Below are positions 1 through 4,746 of a stretch of 6,772 nucleotides of DNA, piece by piece. The DNA lies in the NCBI GenBank assembly GCA_025922755.1, contig JAICHE010000064.1, positions 1 through 6,772 of the forward strand, in the 5' to 3' direction. This DNA comes from Nitrososphaeraceae archaeon (lineage in GTDB: Archaea > Thermoproteota > Nitrososphaeria > Nitrososphaerales > Nitrosopumilaceae). Numbering within the stretch: the first letter of the stretch is position 1; each line of letters begins with the position of its first letter. The notes under the pieces are model-generated. The model was not told the origin of the DNA. It ran no database searches and saw only the letters and a list, made by a program, of their open reading frames with translations. The position numbers and the translations under genes were made by a program.

Positions 1-263
1 AAGACAAGAAAGACCAAAAAAACAAGAGAGGAACAAAACAAGGTTCAAAACAAGGAAGAAAGGGCGCGCGTGTTGGAAAGAAAGAGGTTTATGTCGCAAA
101 GGTTCGCTCATTGAGAAGATTGCTCAAAATTGCAAAAGACAGAAAAGAACTCACAAATCCAGAATTTTGGTCACTTTACAAAAAAGTAGGCGGAAACACA
201 GTTAGAAACAAGGCTCATTTAAGGCAATTAATGGAAGAAACCATTGCAAAAAGAAAATCCTAG
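1..263 (+). CDS. rpl19e: Ribosomal protein L19e, C-terminal part (5' end off window)
   Basis: This is the last 86 codons of archaeal/eukaryotic-type large-subunit protein L19e, read in the frame of codons starting at base 3 and ending with TAG at 261-263. The basic glycine-rich stretch GSKQGRKGARVGKKE, followed by KVRSLRRLLK and the tail FWSLYKKVGGNTVRNKAHL, matches the conserved centre and C-terminal helix of L19e, a 23S rRNA-binding protein that is absent from bacteria. The start lies outside the window, so its operon cannot be seen; in archaea the gene usually belongs to the large ribosomal-protein cluster. Its stop overlaps the stop of the convergent ogt gene inside a CTAG palindrome at 260-263. 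A T-run at 323-328, inside ogt, could end its transcript. Confidence 0.93.
   Translation, partial: DKKDQKNKRGTKQGSKQGRKGARVGKKEVYVAKVRSLRRLLKIAKDRKELTNPEFWSLYKKVGGNTVRNKAHLRQLMEETIAKRKS
248..257 (-). terminator. T-rich terminator candidate for dtdA-ogt
   Basis: Read on the minus strand, TTTT (257-254) and TTTTT (252-248) begin three bases past the ogt stop codon. Archaeal termination mainly needs short U-tracts, so this could end the dtdA-ogt message. It lies inside the last codons of rpl19e (AAA AGA AAA). No hairpin is seen, and the A-rich Lys/Arg codons alone could explain the tract. Confidence 0.3.
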
Positions 264-559
264 AATCTATAAACCATATTTTCCCAGTCTAAAATTTTAC
301 CATCTTTAATTTTGATACCTTCTTTTTTGAGCATATTTTCTTTAATTTCTTCACCATATGCATATCCTCCAATTTTGCCATTTGACTTTACAACTCTATG
401 GCAAGGAATAATCACAGGGTATGGATTTTTATTCATTATTTTTCCTACAGCACGTTGACCGTTTGCAAAACCAACCGCTTTTGCTAATTCCCCATATGTA
501 GTGATTTTTCCTTTGGGAACTTCAAGTAATTTTTTGTAAATCTTCTCATCAAGATTCAT
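260..559 (-). CDS. ogt: Methylated-DNA--protein cysteine S-methyltransferase (O6-alkylguanine repair)
   Basis: This 99-residue protein is the catalytic domain of the MGMT/Ogt family. The family moves alkyl groups from O6-alkylguanine in DNA onto an active-site cysteine in a one-use reaction. Visible hallmarks are the winged-helix segment ITTYGELA (19-26, with the DNA-contacting Tyr22), RAVGK (36-40, with the Arg finger), hinge Asn43, the active site IPCHRVV with Cys53, and LKKEG with Glu80. The cysteine is present, so this should be an active transferase rather than a Cys-lacking alkyltransferase-like protein. The usual N-terminal ribonuclease-like domain is absent, as in other short archaeal members. 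The ATG overlaps the upstream dtdA stop (ATGA, 559-556), and GGAG at 574-571 is a fitting Shine-Dalgarno nine to eleven bases upstream, so translation is probably coupled to dtdA. Confidence 0.93.
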   Translation of the reverse strand: MNLDEKIYKKLLEVPKGKITTYGELAKAVGFANGQRAVGKIMNKNPYPVIIPCHRVVKSNGKIGGYAYGEEIKENMLKKEGIKIKDGKILDWENMVYRF

Positions 560-1332
560 AATTTTATTATCTCCAAATTAGTTGACTCTAGTAAATCAAG
601 GAGTTTTTTCTTGTTTGGTCCCAATCCCCCCCAATCAAGGAGAGCTGTAGTTGCATTTTGATTTCTCTCCAAGATATGAGAAAACAGTTTTTCATCCAAA
701 TAATCAAGGGCATGCTTTGGCATAACTGTTCCCAAACTAAATTTTCCTTCAAGTAATTCTTTTGTAAATTTTTCTGGATAATGAGTCCCACCAAAACAAA
801 TTGCTATTGGATTTTTTTTAATTTCTTCAGAGAGTGTCTCGTCTACTAATTTTGCAATGGATTCACATAAAGGCACATCATTCCACTGTTTTTCAGTTGT
901 TCCAATCTCGATGAAAATGCTGGGGCGGTTAAGTGCAGTTGGACCATGGTGAGTTGCCTCTATTATTATTTGAAAATCAGAAAATTTAGATTTATTTTGC
1001 CAAAGTTTTTGAAGGTATTTTTTTTGAATGTCAGGATGAGGAATTGCCATTTGACCGGGATTCCCTCCAAACTTTGCTTCAGAGAAATTTCCCGTACTAT
1101 GACAAGTTAAAGCCAAAAACCCTGATTCTGCAGCGTGTTTTGAGAGAAAAATAAAACCATCATAATCATATTTTTCTTCCAACCAGTCTGCTTTGATTGC
1201 AGGTGTTGGGATTATTAGTAAATCATAATTCTTTCCTCTAAAAATATCACCTTCTTTTTTCATTTTTTGGGAAAGGAATTTTGCCATATTGTATCCAGCA
1301 GGATCATCAGAATATGCCACTAGCAGTTCCAT
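556..1332 (-). CDS. dtdA: D-aminoacyl-tRNA deacylase, archaeal DTD2 (GEK1) type
   Basis: The 258-residue product hydrolyses D-aminoacyl-tRNA to free tRNA and D-amino acid, keeping D-residues out of translation. It is the archaeal/plant DTD2 family, unrelated to bacterial Dtd1, and members are zinc-dependent. Conserved blocks are visible in order: FLSKHAAES (62-70), LTCHSTGN (75-82), EATHHGP (125-131) followed by PSIFIEIG, CFGGTHYPEKF (179-189), MPKHALDYL (204-212) and LDWGGLG (232-238). The His-rich blocks presumably supply the metal or catalytic site. Length matches the family (about 240-280 residues). It is the first gene of a two-gene unit with ogt (4-base ATGA overlap) and diverges from secE. 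A TATA-like box centred 28 bases upstream of the ATG suggests a nearly leaderless mRNA. Confidence 0.92.
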   Translation of the reverse strand: MELLVAYSDDPAGYNMAKFLSQKMKKEGDIFRGKNYDLLIIPTPAIKADWLEEKYDYDGFIFLSKHAAESGFLALTCHSTGNFSEAKFGGNPGQMAIPHPDIQKKYLQKLWQNKSKFSDFQIIIEATHHGPTALNRPSIFIEIGTTEKQWNDVPLCESIAKLVDETLSEEIKKNPIAICFGGTHYPEKFTKELLEGKFSLGTVMPKHALDYLDEKLFSHILERNQNATTALLDWGGLGPNKKKLLDLLESTNLEIIKL

Positions 1333-1354
1333 GTAAGGGATGTTATTTCACCTG

Positions 1355-1365
1355 TAAATAAAAAA
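1355..1365 (-). promoter_or_regulatory. TATA-like promoter element of dtdA-ogt
   Basis: On the minus strand this reads TTTTTTATTTA, centred 28 bases before the dtdA ATG (1332). This is about the archaeal TATA-to-start distance, giving a leader of only a few bases. It overlaps the left arm of an 8+4+8 inverted repeat at 1361-1380, so a regulator or DNA structure there could affect TBP binding. Confidence 0.5.
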
Positions 1366-1380
1366 TCTACTCAGATTTTT
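1361..1380. repeat. Perfect 8-bp inverted repeat in the dtdA/secE divergent promoter region
   Basis: AAAAATCT (1361-1368) and AGATTTTT (1373-1380) are exact reverse complements separated by ACTC. A near copy of the right arm, AGATTTTGAT, recurs at 1394-1403, exactly 21 bp (two helical turns) after AGATTTTTGAT at 1373-1383. The placement between two divergent TATA boxes fits an operator, but AT-rich DNA makes such repeats fairly common. Confidence 0.4.
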
Positions 1381-1420
1381 GATTTAGAAGCAGAGATTTT
1401 GATAAAAATTGGAATAAGAA

Positions 1421-1426
1421 TATAAG
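1421..1426 (+). promoter_or_regulatory. TATA box of the secE-nusG transcription unit
   Basis: TATAAG, preceded by purine-rich GGAATAAGAA (a possible BRE), is centred about 25 bases upstream of the secE ATG at 1449. There is no Shine-Dalgarno in front of that ATG (TTCTGGCA), so a leaderless transcript starting at or next to the ATG is the simplest reading. Confidence 0.55.
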
Positions 1427-1448
1427 GACACCGGATTAATTTCTGGCA

Positions 1449-1622
1449 ATGAATCCAAGACAGACTTTGAAGAATATGGCCAACACCATGAAAATGGCAA
1501 AAAAGCCAGATAAAGATGAATATTCACAGCATCTGAGATTAGTGCTATTAGGAATTGCAGGAGTTGGAGCAATTGGCTTTACAATACAGTTTGTCTTTTC
1601 AGTGATTACATTTGGTAGGTAA
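1449..1622 (+). CDS. secE: Protein translocase subunit SecE (Sec61-gamma type)
   Basis: This 57-codon gene encodes the small clamp subunit of the SecYEG/Sec61 protein-conducting channel in the cytoplasmic membrane. A basic, amphipathic N-terminal half (residues 1-29, ending KKPDKDEYSQHL) is followed by one transmembrane helix at about 30-54 (RLVLLGIAGVGAIGFTIQ, then FVFSVITF). That is the one-helix layout of archaeal and eukaryotic SecE/Sec61-gamma, where the amphipathic helix lies on the membrane face. The ATG at 1449 is the only ATG that leaves this helix intact, because an in-frame TAA lies at 1437-1439. Position confirms identity: it sits directly before nusG, two bases away, as secE does in bacteria and archaea. 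It is short enough to be missed by gene finders. Confidence 0.9.
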   Translation: MNPRQTLKNMANTMKMAKKPDKDEYSQHLRLVLLGIAGVGAIGFTIQFVFSVITFGR

Positions 1623-1624
1623 AA

Positions 1625-2083
1625 TTGTCTGAAGAAGTAAAATCTCATCTTTTTGCAATTAGAACTACTGGTGGACAAGAAAAAGTTGTTATGCGTTTAT
1701 TGGAAGCCAAGGCAAATGCAAACAAAATCAATATTCAGTCAGTTTTACTTGTAGATAATCTAAAAGGGTATGTCGTAATTGAAGCAATAAACCCAAGTGA
1801 TGCATATATGGCAGTAGAAGGGGTAAGACACATTCGAGGACAATTGCGTGGAGAATTAGAATTCAAAGATATTGAAGGATACCTGGTAAAGAAATCCACA
1901 GTATCACAATTGGCCGTTGATAATGTTATTGAAATTACAGGAGGTCCATTTAAGGGAATGAAGGCTACAATTACAAGAATAGACGCAGACAAGGAAGAAG
2001 CAACCGTTGTTTTGCTAGACGCATCTTATCAATTGCCAGTGACAGTTGATGCTAATTATCTGAAACTTGCAAGCGAGTCTTAG
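1625..2083 (+). CDS. nusG: Transcription elongation factor Spt5 (archaeal NusG)
   Basis: The 152-residue protein is archaeal Spt5. With Spt4 it binds the RNA-polymerase clamp, closes the cleft over the DNA and raises processivity. It has an NGN domain (about residues 7-85: HLFAIRTTGGQEKVVMRLL, then GYVVIEA and VRHIRGQLRGE) and one KOW domain (about 98-133, with core GGPFKGM at 106-112), the normal archaeal size and order. The start is TTG at 1625, two bases after secE. GTAGGT at 1615-1620 is a Shine-Dalgarno-like element just upstream. secE and nusG are evidently cotranscribed. rpl11 follows after 34 bases and may have extra initiation of its own. Confidence 0.94.
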   Translation: MSEEVKSHLFAIRTTGGQEKVVMRLLEAKANANKINIQSVLLVDNLKGYVVIEAINPSDAYMAVEGVRHIRGQLRGELEFKDIEGYLVKKSTVSQLAVDNVIEITGGPFKGMKATITRIDADKEEATVVLLDASYQLPVTVDANYLKLASES

Positions 2084-2088
2084 TAAGG

Positions 2089-2098
2089 ATTAAATTTT
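2089..2098 (+). promoter_or_regulatory. Possible TATA box for rpl11
   Basis: ATTAAATTTT lies in the 34-base nusG-rpl11 gap, centred about 24 bases before the ATG at 2118. No Shine-Dalgarno precedes that ATG. It may supplement read-through from secE-nusG; its T-run (2095-2099) could alternatively be a weak terminator for nusG. Confidence 0.33.
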
Positions 2099-2117
2099 TC
2101 ATATCGAATTGATTATC

Positions 2118-2600
2118 ATGGGAGAACCACAAAAAATATCATCTTTAGTTACAGGAGGAGGAGCATCTGCAGGTCCACCACTCGGTCCAGCTTTAGGTCC
2201 TCTTGGCGTCAATATCATGGAGGTTATTAATGCGATTAATGATAAAACCAAAGACTTTGAAGGAATGAAAGTTCCAGTTACAGTATCAGTTGATCCTGAT
2301 ACAAAACAATGGGATATTGAAGTTGGAATTCCATCAGCAGCTGCACTTATTCTAAAAGAAGCTGGAATTCAAAAGGGTTCTGGGGCATCTGGAACAGAAT
2401 GGGTTGGAGATGTTACCATTGACGCAATTGCAAAAATTGCCAACACTAAACTAGAGAAATCTTACTCCTCATCATTAAAATCAGTAGCAAAGACCATAAT
2501 TGGAACTTGTCTTGCTTTGGGAATCAAAGTAGAAGGAAAGACTCCAAAAGAGATTACTGCTGAGATTAATGAAGGTAAATGGGACGAGAAACTCCAATAA
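2118..2600 (+). CDS. rpl11: Large-subunit ribosomal protein L11
   Basis: From ATG 2118 this gives 160 residues, normal for archaeal L11. L11 binds the GTPase-associated region of 23S rRNA at the stalk base and works with L10/L12 in factor-dependent GTP hydrolysis. The N-terminal domain carries the hallmark proline/glycine loop GPPLGPALGPLGVN (19-32). The C-terminal rRNA-binding domain (about 72-160) contains IPSAAALILKEAG and the loop QKGSGASGTEWVGD. An in-frame TTG at 2109 would add three residues (LII); ATG followed by GEP is preferred because archaeal L11 normally begins M-G-E-P/K and because of the TATA spacing. The stop (2598-2600) is one base from the stop of the convergent Lrp-like gene. 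Confidence 0.95.
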   Translation: MGEPQKISSLVTGGGASAGPPLGPALGPLGVNIMEVINAINDKTKDFEGMKVPVTVSVDPDTKQWDIEVGIPSAAALILKEAGIQKGSGASGTEWVGDVTIDAIAKIANTKLEKSYSSSLKSVAKTIIGTCLALGIKVEGKTPKEITAEINEGKWDEKLQ

Positions 2601-2601
2601 T

Positions 2602-3057
2602 TTACTTTTTTAGATAAACTGGGTCTTTATCGGTTCTTTGTAATTCAACAAAAGTTTCCGTGTTTTGAATACCTTCGATTTTACCAAGCTTTTCTATCAC
2701 AATAGAGTGAAGAACCTCAAGATTTTCCGCATAAACTTTGATAAGCATGTCAAATCTGCCAGTCACTTCAGAAATTGATACTACTTCGGGTGTTTCAAGA
2801 AGTTTTTTCATTATTACATCCTTGAATTTTGGATCCCTGTTGATTCCTACAGATGCCTTTACGCCTATCCCTAAAAGAGAATCATCAATTACTATGGTGA
2901 ATTTTTTGATTAGTTTTTTCTTCATTAATCGCTTAATTCGGCTATACAAAACAGATGCATTGATGTCTAGTTTTTTTGAAAGTGCTGGAACTGAAATAGA
3001 TCCATCTTTTGTCAATTCAAAAAGCAAATTCATATCTAGTTCATCAAATCTATGCAT
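2602..3057 (-). CDS. Lrp/AsnC-family transcriptional regulator
   Basis: From ATG 3057 this is a 151-residue protein of the feast/famine (Lrp/AsnC) family. It has an N-terminal winged helix-turn-helix (about 5-52; core ISVPALSKKLDINASVLYSRI, helix 3 at about 33-45) joined to a RAM/ligand-binding domain (about 64-145; VKASVGINRDP, then EVTGRFDMLIKVYAENLEVL with the family's conserved TGxxD). Such proteins form dimers to octamers, bind palindromic AT-rich sites and often sense amino acids and repress their own gene; the ligand here cannot be read. A TTG at 3066 would add three residues, but the TATA box at 3090-3081 favours the ATG. The gene is inserted between rpl11 and rpl1 and faces rpl1. Two strong palindromes lie upstream, one overlapping its own TATA. 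Confidence 0.9.
   Translation of the reverse strand: MHRFDELDMNLLFELTKDGSISVPALSKKLDINASVLYSRIKRLMKKKLIKKFTIVIDDSLLGIGVKASVGINRDPKFKDVIMKKLLETPEVVSISEVTGRFDMLIKVYAENLEVLHSIVIEKLGKIEGIQNTETFVELQRTDKDPVYLKK
2606..2611 (+). terminator. U-tract terminator candidate for rpl11
   Basis: TTTTTT begins five bases past the rpl11 TAA, a typical archaeal intrinsic termination signal without a hairpin. It coincides with the last Lys codons of the convergent Lrp-like gene. Confidence 0.4.
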
Positions 3058-3066
3058 TGTGCTCAA

Positions 3067-3084
3067 AAATCTTTTAAGAGATTT
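3067..3084. promoter_or_regulatory. 18-bp near-palindrome, candidate autoregulatory operator of the Lrp-like gene
   Basis: AAATCTTTTAAGAGATTT pairs with its own reverse complement at 8 of 9 positions; only T3073/G3078 fails. It begins ten bases upstream of the ATG at 3057 and overlaps four bases of the TATA box at 3081-3090. A protein bound there would cover the core promoter, the classic position for repression. Its minus strand contains CTCTTAAAA, also found at 3133-3141 in the larger palindrome. The assignment to the adjacent Lrp protein is inference. Confidence 0.5.
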
Positions 3085-3090
3085 AATAAA
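3081..3090 (-). promoter_or_regulatory. TATA box of the Lrp/AsnC regulator gene
   Basis: The minus strand reads TTTATTAAAT, centred about 28 bases before ATG 3057 and about 20 before TTG 3066. The spacing predicts transcription starting near 3060, inside the longer TTG-started frame, which is why the ATG start is preferred. Confidence 0.55.
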
Positions 3091-3133
3091 TGTAAGTTTA
3101 GGCCCGATTTGGCTTTGATTTTACAAATATTGC

Positions 3134-3165
3134 TCTTAAAAAGTGAAAATTTTCAATTTTTAAGA
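3134..3165. promoter_or_regulatory. 32-bp near-perfect palindrome between the Lrp-like gene and rpl1
   Basis: The outer arms TCTTAAAAA (3134-3142) and TTTTTAAGA (3157-3165) are exact reverse complements. The centre TGAAAATTTTCA (3144-3155) is itself a perfect palindrome. Only G3143/A3156 breaks symmetry, giving 15 of 16 pairs. It lies 26 bases upstream of the rpl1 TATA region (3192-3200) and 43 bases upstream of the lrp TATA box. That is where an activator, a co-operative Lrp oligomer or a wrapped complex would bind, not where a terminator would be useful, since both neighbouring genes diverge from it. Confidence 0.6.
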
Positions 3166-3191
3166 ATAATCCAAAAACAGACTCACTAAAC

Positions 3192-3200
3192 GATTTTAAG
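3192..3200 (+). promoter_or_regulatory. TATA box of rpl1-rpl10
   Basis: GATTTTAAG is centred about 28 bases before ATG 3225 and 19 before ATG 3216. The distance favours a leaderless or near-leaderless message starting close to 3222-3225. Confidence 0.5.
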
Positions 3201-3224
3201 TAGGCTATCTCGAAAATGTTCGTA

Positions 3225-3887
3225 ATGATTACAGAGGCACAGCTTGAGGAAATGATAAAGGCCGCAAAAGCTGAAACCAAAGAACGAAAGTTCAAGCAAT
3301 CCTTTGAGATTATAATCACCTTCAAAGATATTGATGTCAAAAAAGGATTTGCGATTAATGAAGTAGTTCAGCTACCAAAAACAAGTTCTCCTGCAGCTGT
3401 ATGCGTAATGGCAACAGGAGATATGAGTGTGAAAGCCAAAGCCGCAAATGCTGATGCAGTAATAGGAACTGACGAGTTAGATAAATTTGCAGCAAACAAA
3501 AGAGAATCAAGAAAATTCATAAACAAATATGATTTCTTTTTAGCAGACACAAAAATCATGCCAGTTGTAGGTAAAGTACTTGGTCAGTTGTTAGGTCCAA
3601 GAGGAAAAATGCCAGTACCAGTTCCATACGATGCACCAATTGAATCATTTTTACAAAGATTTAGATCATCAATTAAGGTAAGGGTAAGAAGTTCATTATC
3701 ACTATCATGTAAAATTGGAGACGAGTCAATGGATGATAAAGACTTGGCAATTAATGCACATGCAGTTGTCAGTGCAGTTGAGAAAAAATTACCAAATGGT
3801 GAGAAAAACATTAGAAGAATTATGATAAAAACAACAATGGGTAAACCGGTAAAACAAGTGCAAGAGGTTAAGAAGAAATTTGCATGA
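3225..3887 (+). CDS. rpl1: Large-subunit ribosomal protein L1
   Basis: The 220-residue protein (from ATG 3225) forms the L1 stalk that handles deacylated tRNA leaving the E site. Visible landmarks are RKFKQSFEIIITFKDIDVKK (21-40), the FFLAD.KIMPVVGKVLGQLL segment (104-123), the signature LGPRGKMPVPVP (123-134) and the C-terminal rRNA-binding TMGKPVK (204-210). Length fits archaeal L1 (about 215-220). An ATG nine bases earlier (3216) would add MFV; the later ATG is preferred from TATA spacing and from alignment with the start of Methanocaldococcus L1, but this is not certain. In methanogens L1 represses its own mRNA by binding near the start of its gene; I could not recognise such a site here. 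Its end overlaps rpl10 by eight bases. Confidence 0.94.
   Translation: MITEAQLEEMIKAAKAETKERKFKQSFEIIITFKDIDVKKGFAINEVVQLPKTSSPAAVCVMATGDMSVKAKAANADAVIGTDELDKFAANKRESRKFINKYDFFLADTKIMPVVGKVLGQLLGPRGKMPVPVPYDAPIESFLQRFRSSIKVRVRSSLSLSCKIGDESMDDKDLAINAHAVVSAVEKKLPNGEKNIRRIMIKTTMGKPVKQVQEVKKKFA
3863..3868 (+). promoter_or_regulatory. Shine-Dalgarno element that sets the rpl10 TTG start
   Basis: AGAGGT inside the end of rpl1 lies 11 bases before TTG 3880 and matches the archaeal GGAGGT consensus at five of six bases. It supports initiation at TTG rather than at the in-frame ATG 3922. An out-of-frame ATG at 3884 overlapping the rpl1 stop is a decoy, because its frame is not that of L10. Confidence 0.5.
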
Positions 3888-4746
3888 GAATAGAACTACA
3901 TATCCTAAAAGAAAAGCTCAGATGTATGAGCAATTACAAGAGCTTCCAAAAAAATACAAGGTCTTAGCTCTTGTTAAAATGAGCAAGGTTAGAGCATCCC
4001 AAATTCTTCCTTTACGAAAAAAACTCAAAGGAGAGGTAGAGTTTGTTTCAATTAAAGACAAGGTAGCACAGAAAGCTCTTGAAAAAGTAGATTTGCCAGG
4101 AATCAAAGATATGATTTCAGATTTGACAGGTCAATGTCTTTTCATGTTTACAAACATGTCTCCATTCAAGCTAAATGTTTTGCTTGCAAAAAACAAGATT
4201 ATGCTTGCAGCAAGAGGTGGAGATATTTCAAGTATAGATATAGTAGTTCCCGCAAAAAACACAGGAATTGCCCCAGGACCAATGCTCACTGAATTCAAGG
4301 AAGCTGGAATTCCAACGAAGATTGACCAGGGTACCATTTGGATTGCAAAGGAAACCACTCCAGTTAAGAAAGGGGAACCAATCAATGACAAACTTGCACC
4401 GCTATTAGGAAAACTTGACATTAAACCAGTAGAAGCAGGAATTGCACTTTATTCAGCAATAGAAGAGGGCTTCAAGTATTCTGAAGAAGAGATGGTAATT
4501 GATGTCGAGAAGATAAGAAACGAATTTGCACAATTACACCAAGAGGCAGTTAGTCTATCAATTGAGGCAGCATATGTAACTCCTGAAAACATTAGCCAAA
4601 TATTATCAAAGGCCGCTCAATCTGCACGTTCAGTATCAGTTGAATCAGGATTCATGACAGATGAGACAAAAGAGCAAATCTTGCAAAAGGCAGACTCTCA
4701 AGCAAGAGCCCTCGCCGGTCAAGCAAAAGACTATACCCCTGCTTAA
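3880..4746 (+). CDS. rpl10: Large-subunit ribosomal protein L10 (P0, stalk base)
   Basis: This 288-residue protein anchors L12 dimers to the ribosome and with L11 forms the stalk base that recruits translational GTPases. The rRNA-binding domain I (about 1-110) includes KKYKVLALVKMSKVRASQ and RGGD at its end. The archaeal/eukaryotic insert domain II (about 112-182) carries NTGIAPGPMLTEFKEAGIPT and QGTIWIAKET. Residues about 205-283 are long helices with Ala/Ser-rich repeats, the expected L12-binding spur. The start is TTG 3880, overlapping rpl1 by eight bases, so translation is likely coupled. Unlike euryarchaeal L10 and eukaryotic P0, the C-terminus ends KDYTPA without the acidic tail and the shared GLGxLFG-like end. 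Its TAA lies within a TTAA shared with the convergent channel gene. rpl12, normally next, is not directly downstream. Confidence 0.95.
   Translation: MHENRTTYPKRKAQMYEQLQELPKKYKVLALVKMSKVRASQILPLRKKLKGEVEFVSIKDKVAQKALEKVDLPGIKDMISDLTGQCLFMFTNMSPFKLNVLLAKNKIMLAARGGDISSIDIVVPAKNTGIAPGPMLTEFKEAGIPTKIDQGTIWIAKETTPVKKGEPINDKLAPLLGKLDIKPVEAGIALYSAIEEGFKYSEEEMVIDVEKIRNEFAQLHQEAVSLSIEAAYVTPENISQILSKAAQSARSVSVESGFMTDETKEQILQKADSQARALAGQAKDYTPA

Noticed and set aside
1384..1678. Two minus-strand frames (62 and 80 codons) across the secE region
   Set aside because: Both lie opposite secE and the start of nusG, and their translations are low-complexity and unlike known proteins; secE itself explains this stretch.
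2738..3118. 126-codon plus-strand frame opposite the Lrp-like gene
   Set aside because: It is the antisense shadow of a clear Lrp/AsnC domain protein and extends through both the lrp TATA box and the 18-bp palindrome.
3134..3165. The 32-bp palindrome as a bidirectional terminator hairpin
   Set aside because: The genes on both sides point away from it, so nothing in the window would terminate there; an operator role fits better.
3884..3887. ATGA overlap at the end of rpl1 as the rpl10 start
   Set aside because: The ATG is in a different frame from L10 and gives an unrelated peptide; TTG 3880 is in frame and has AGAGGT upstream.
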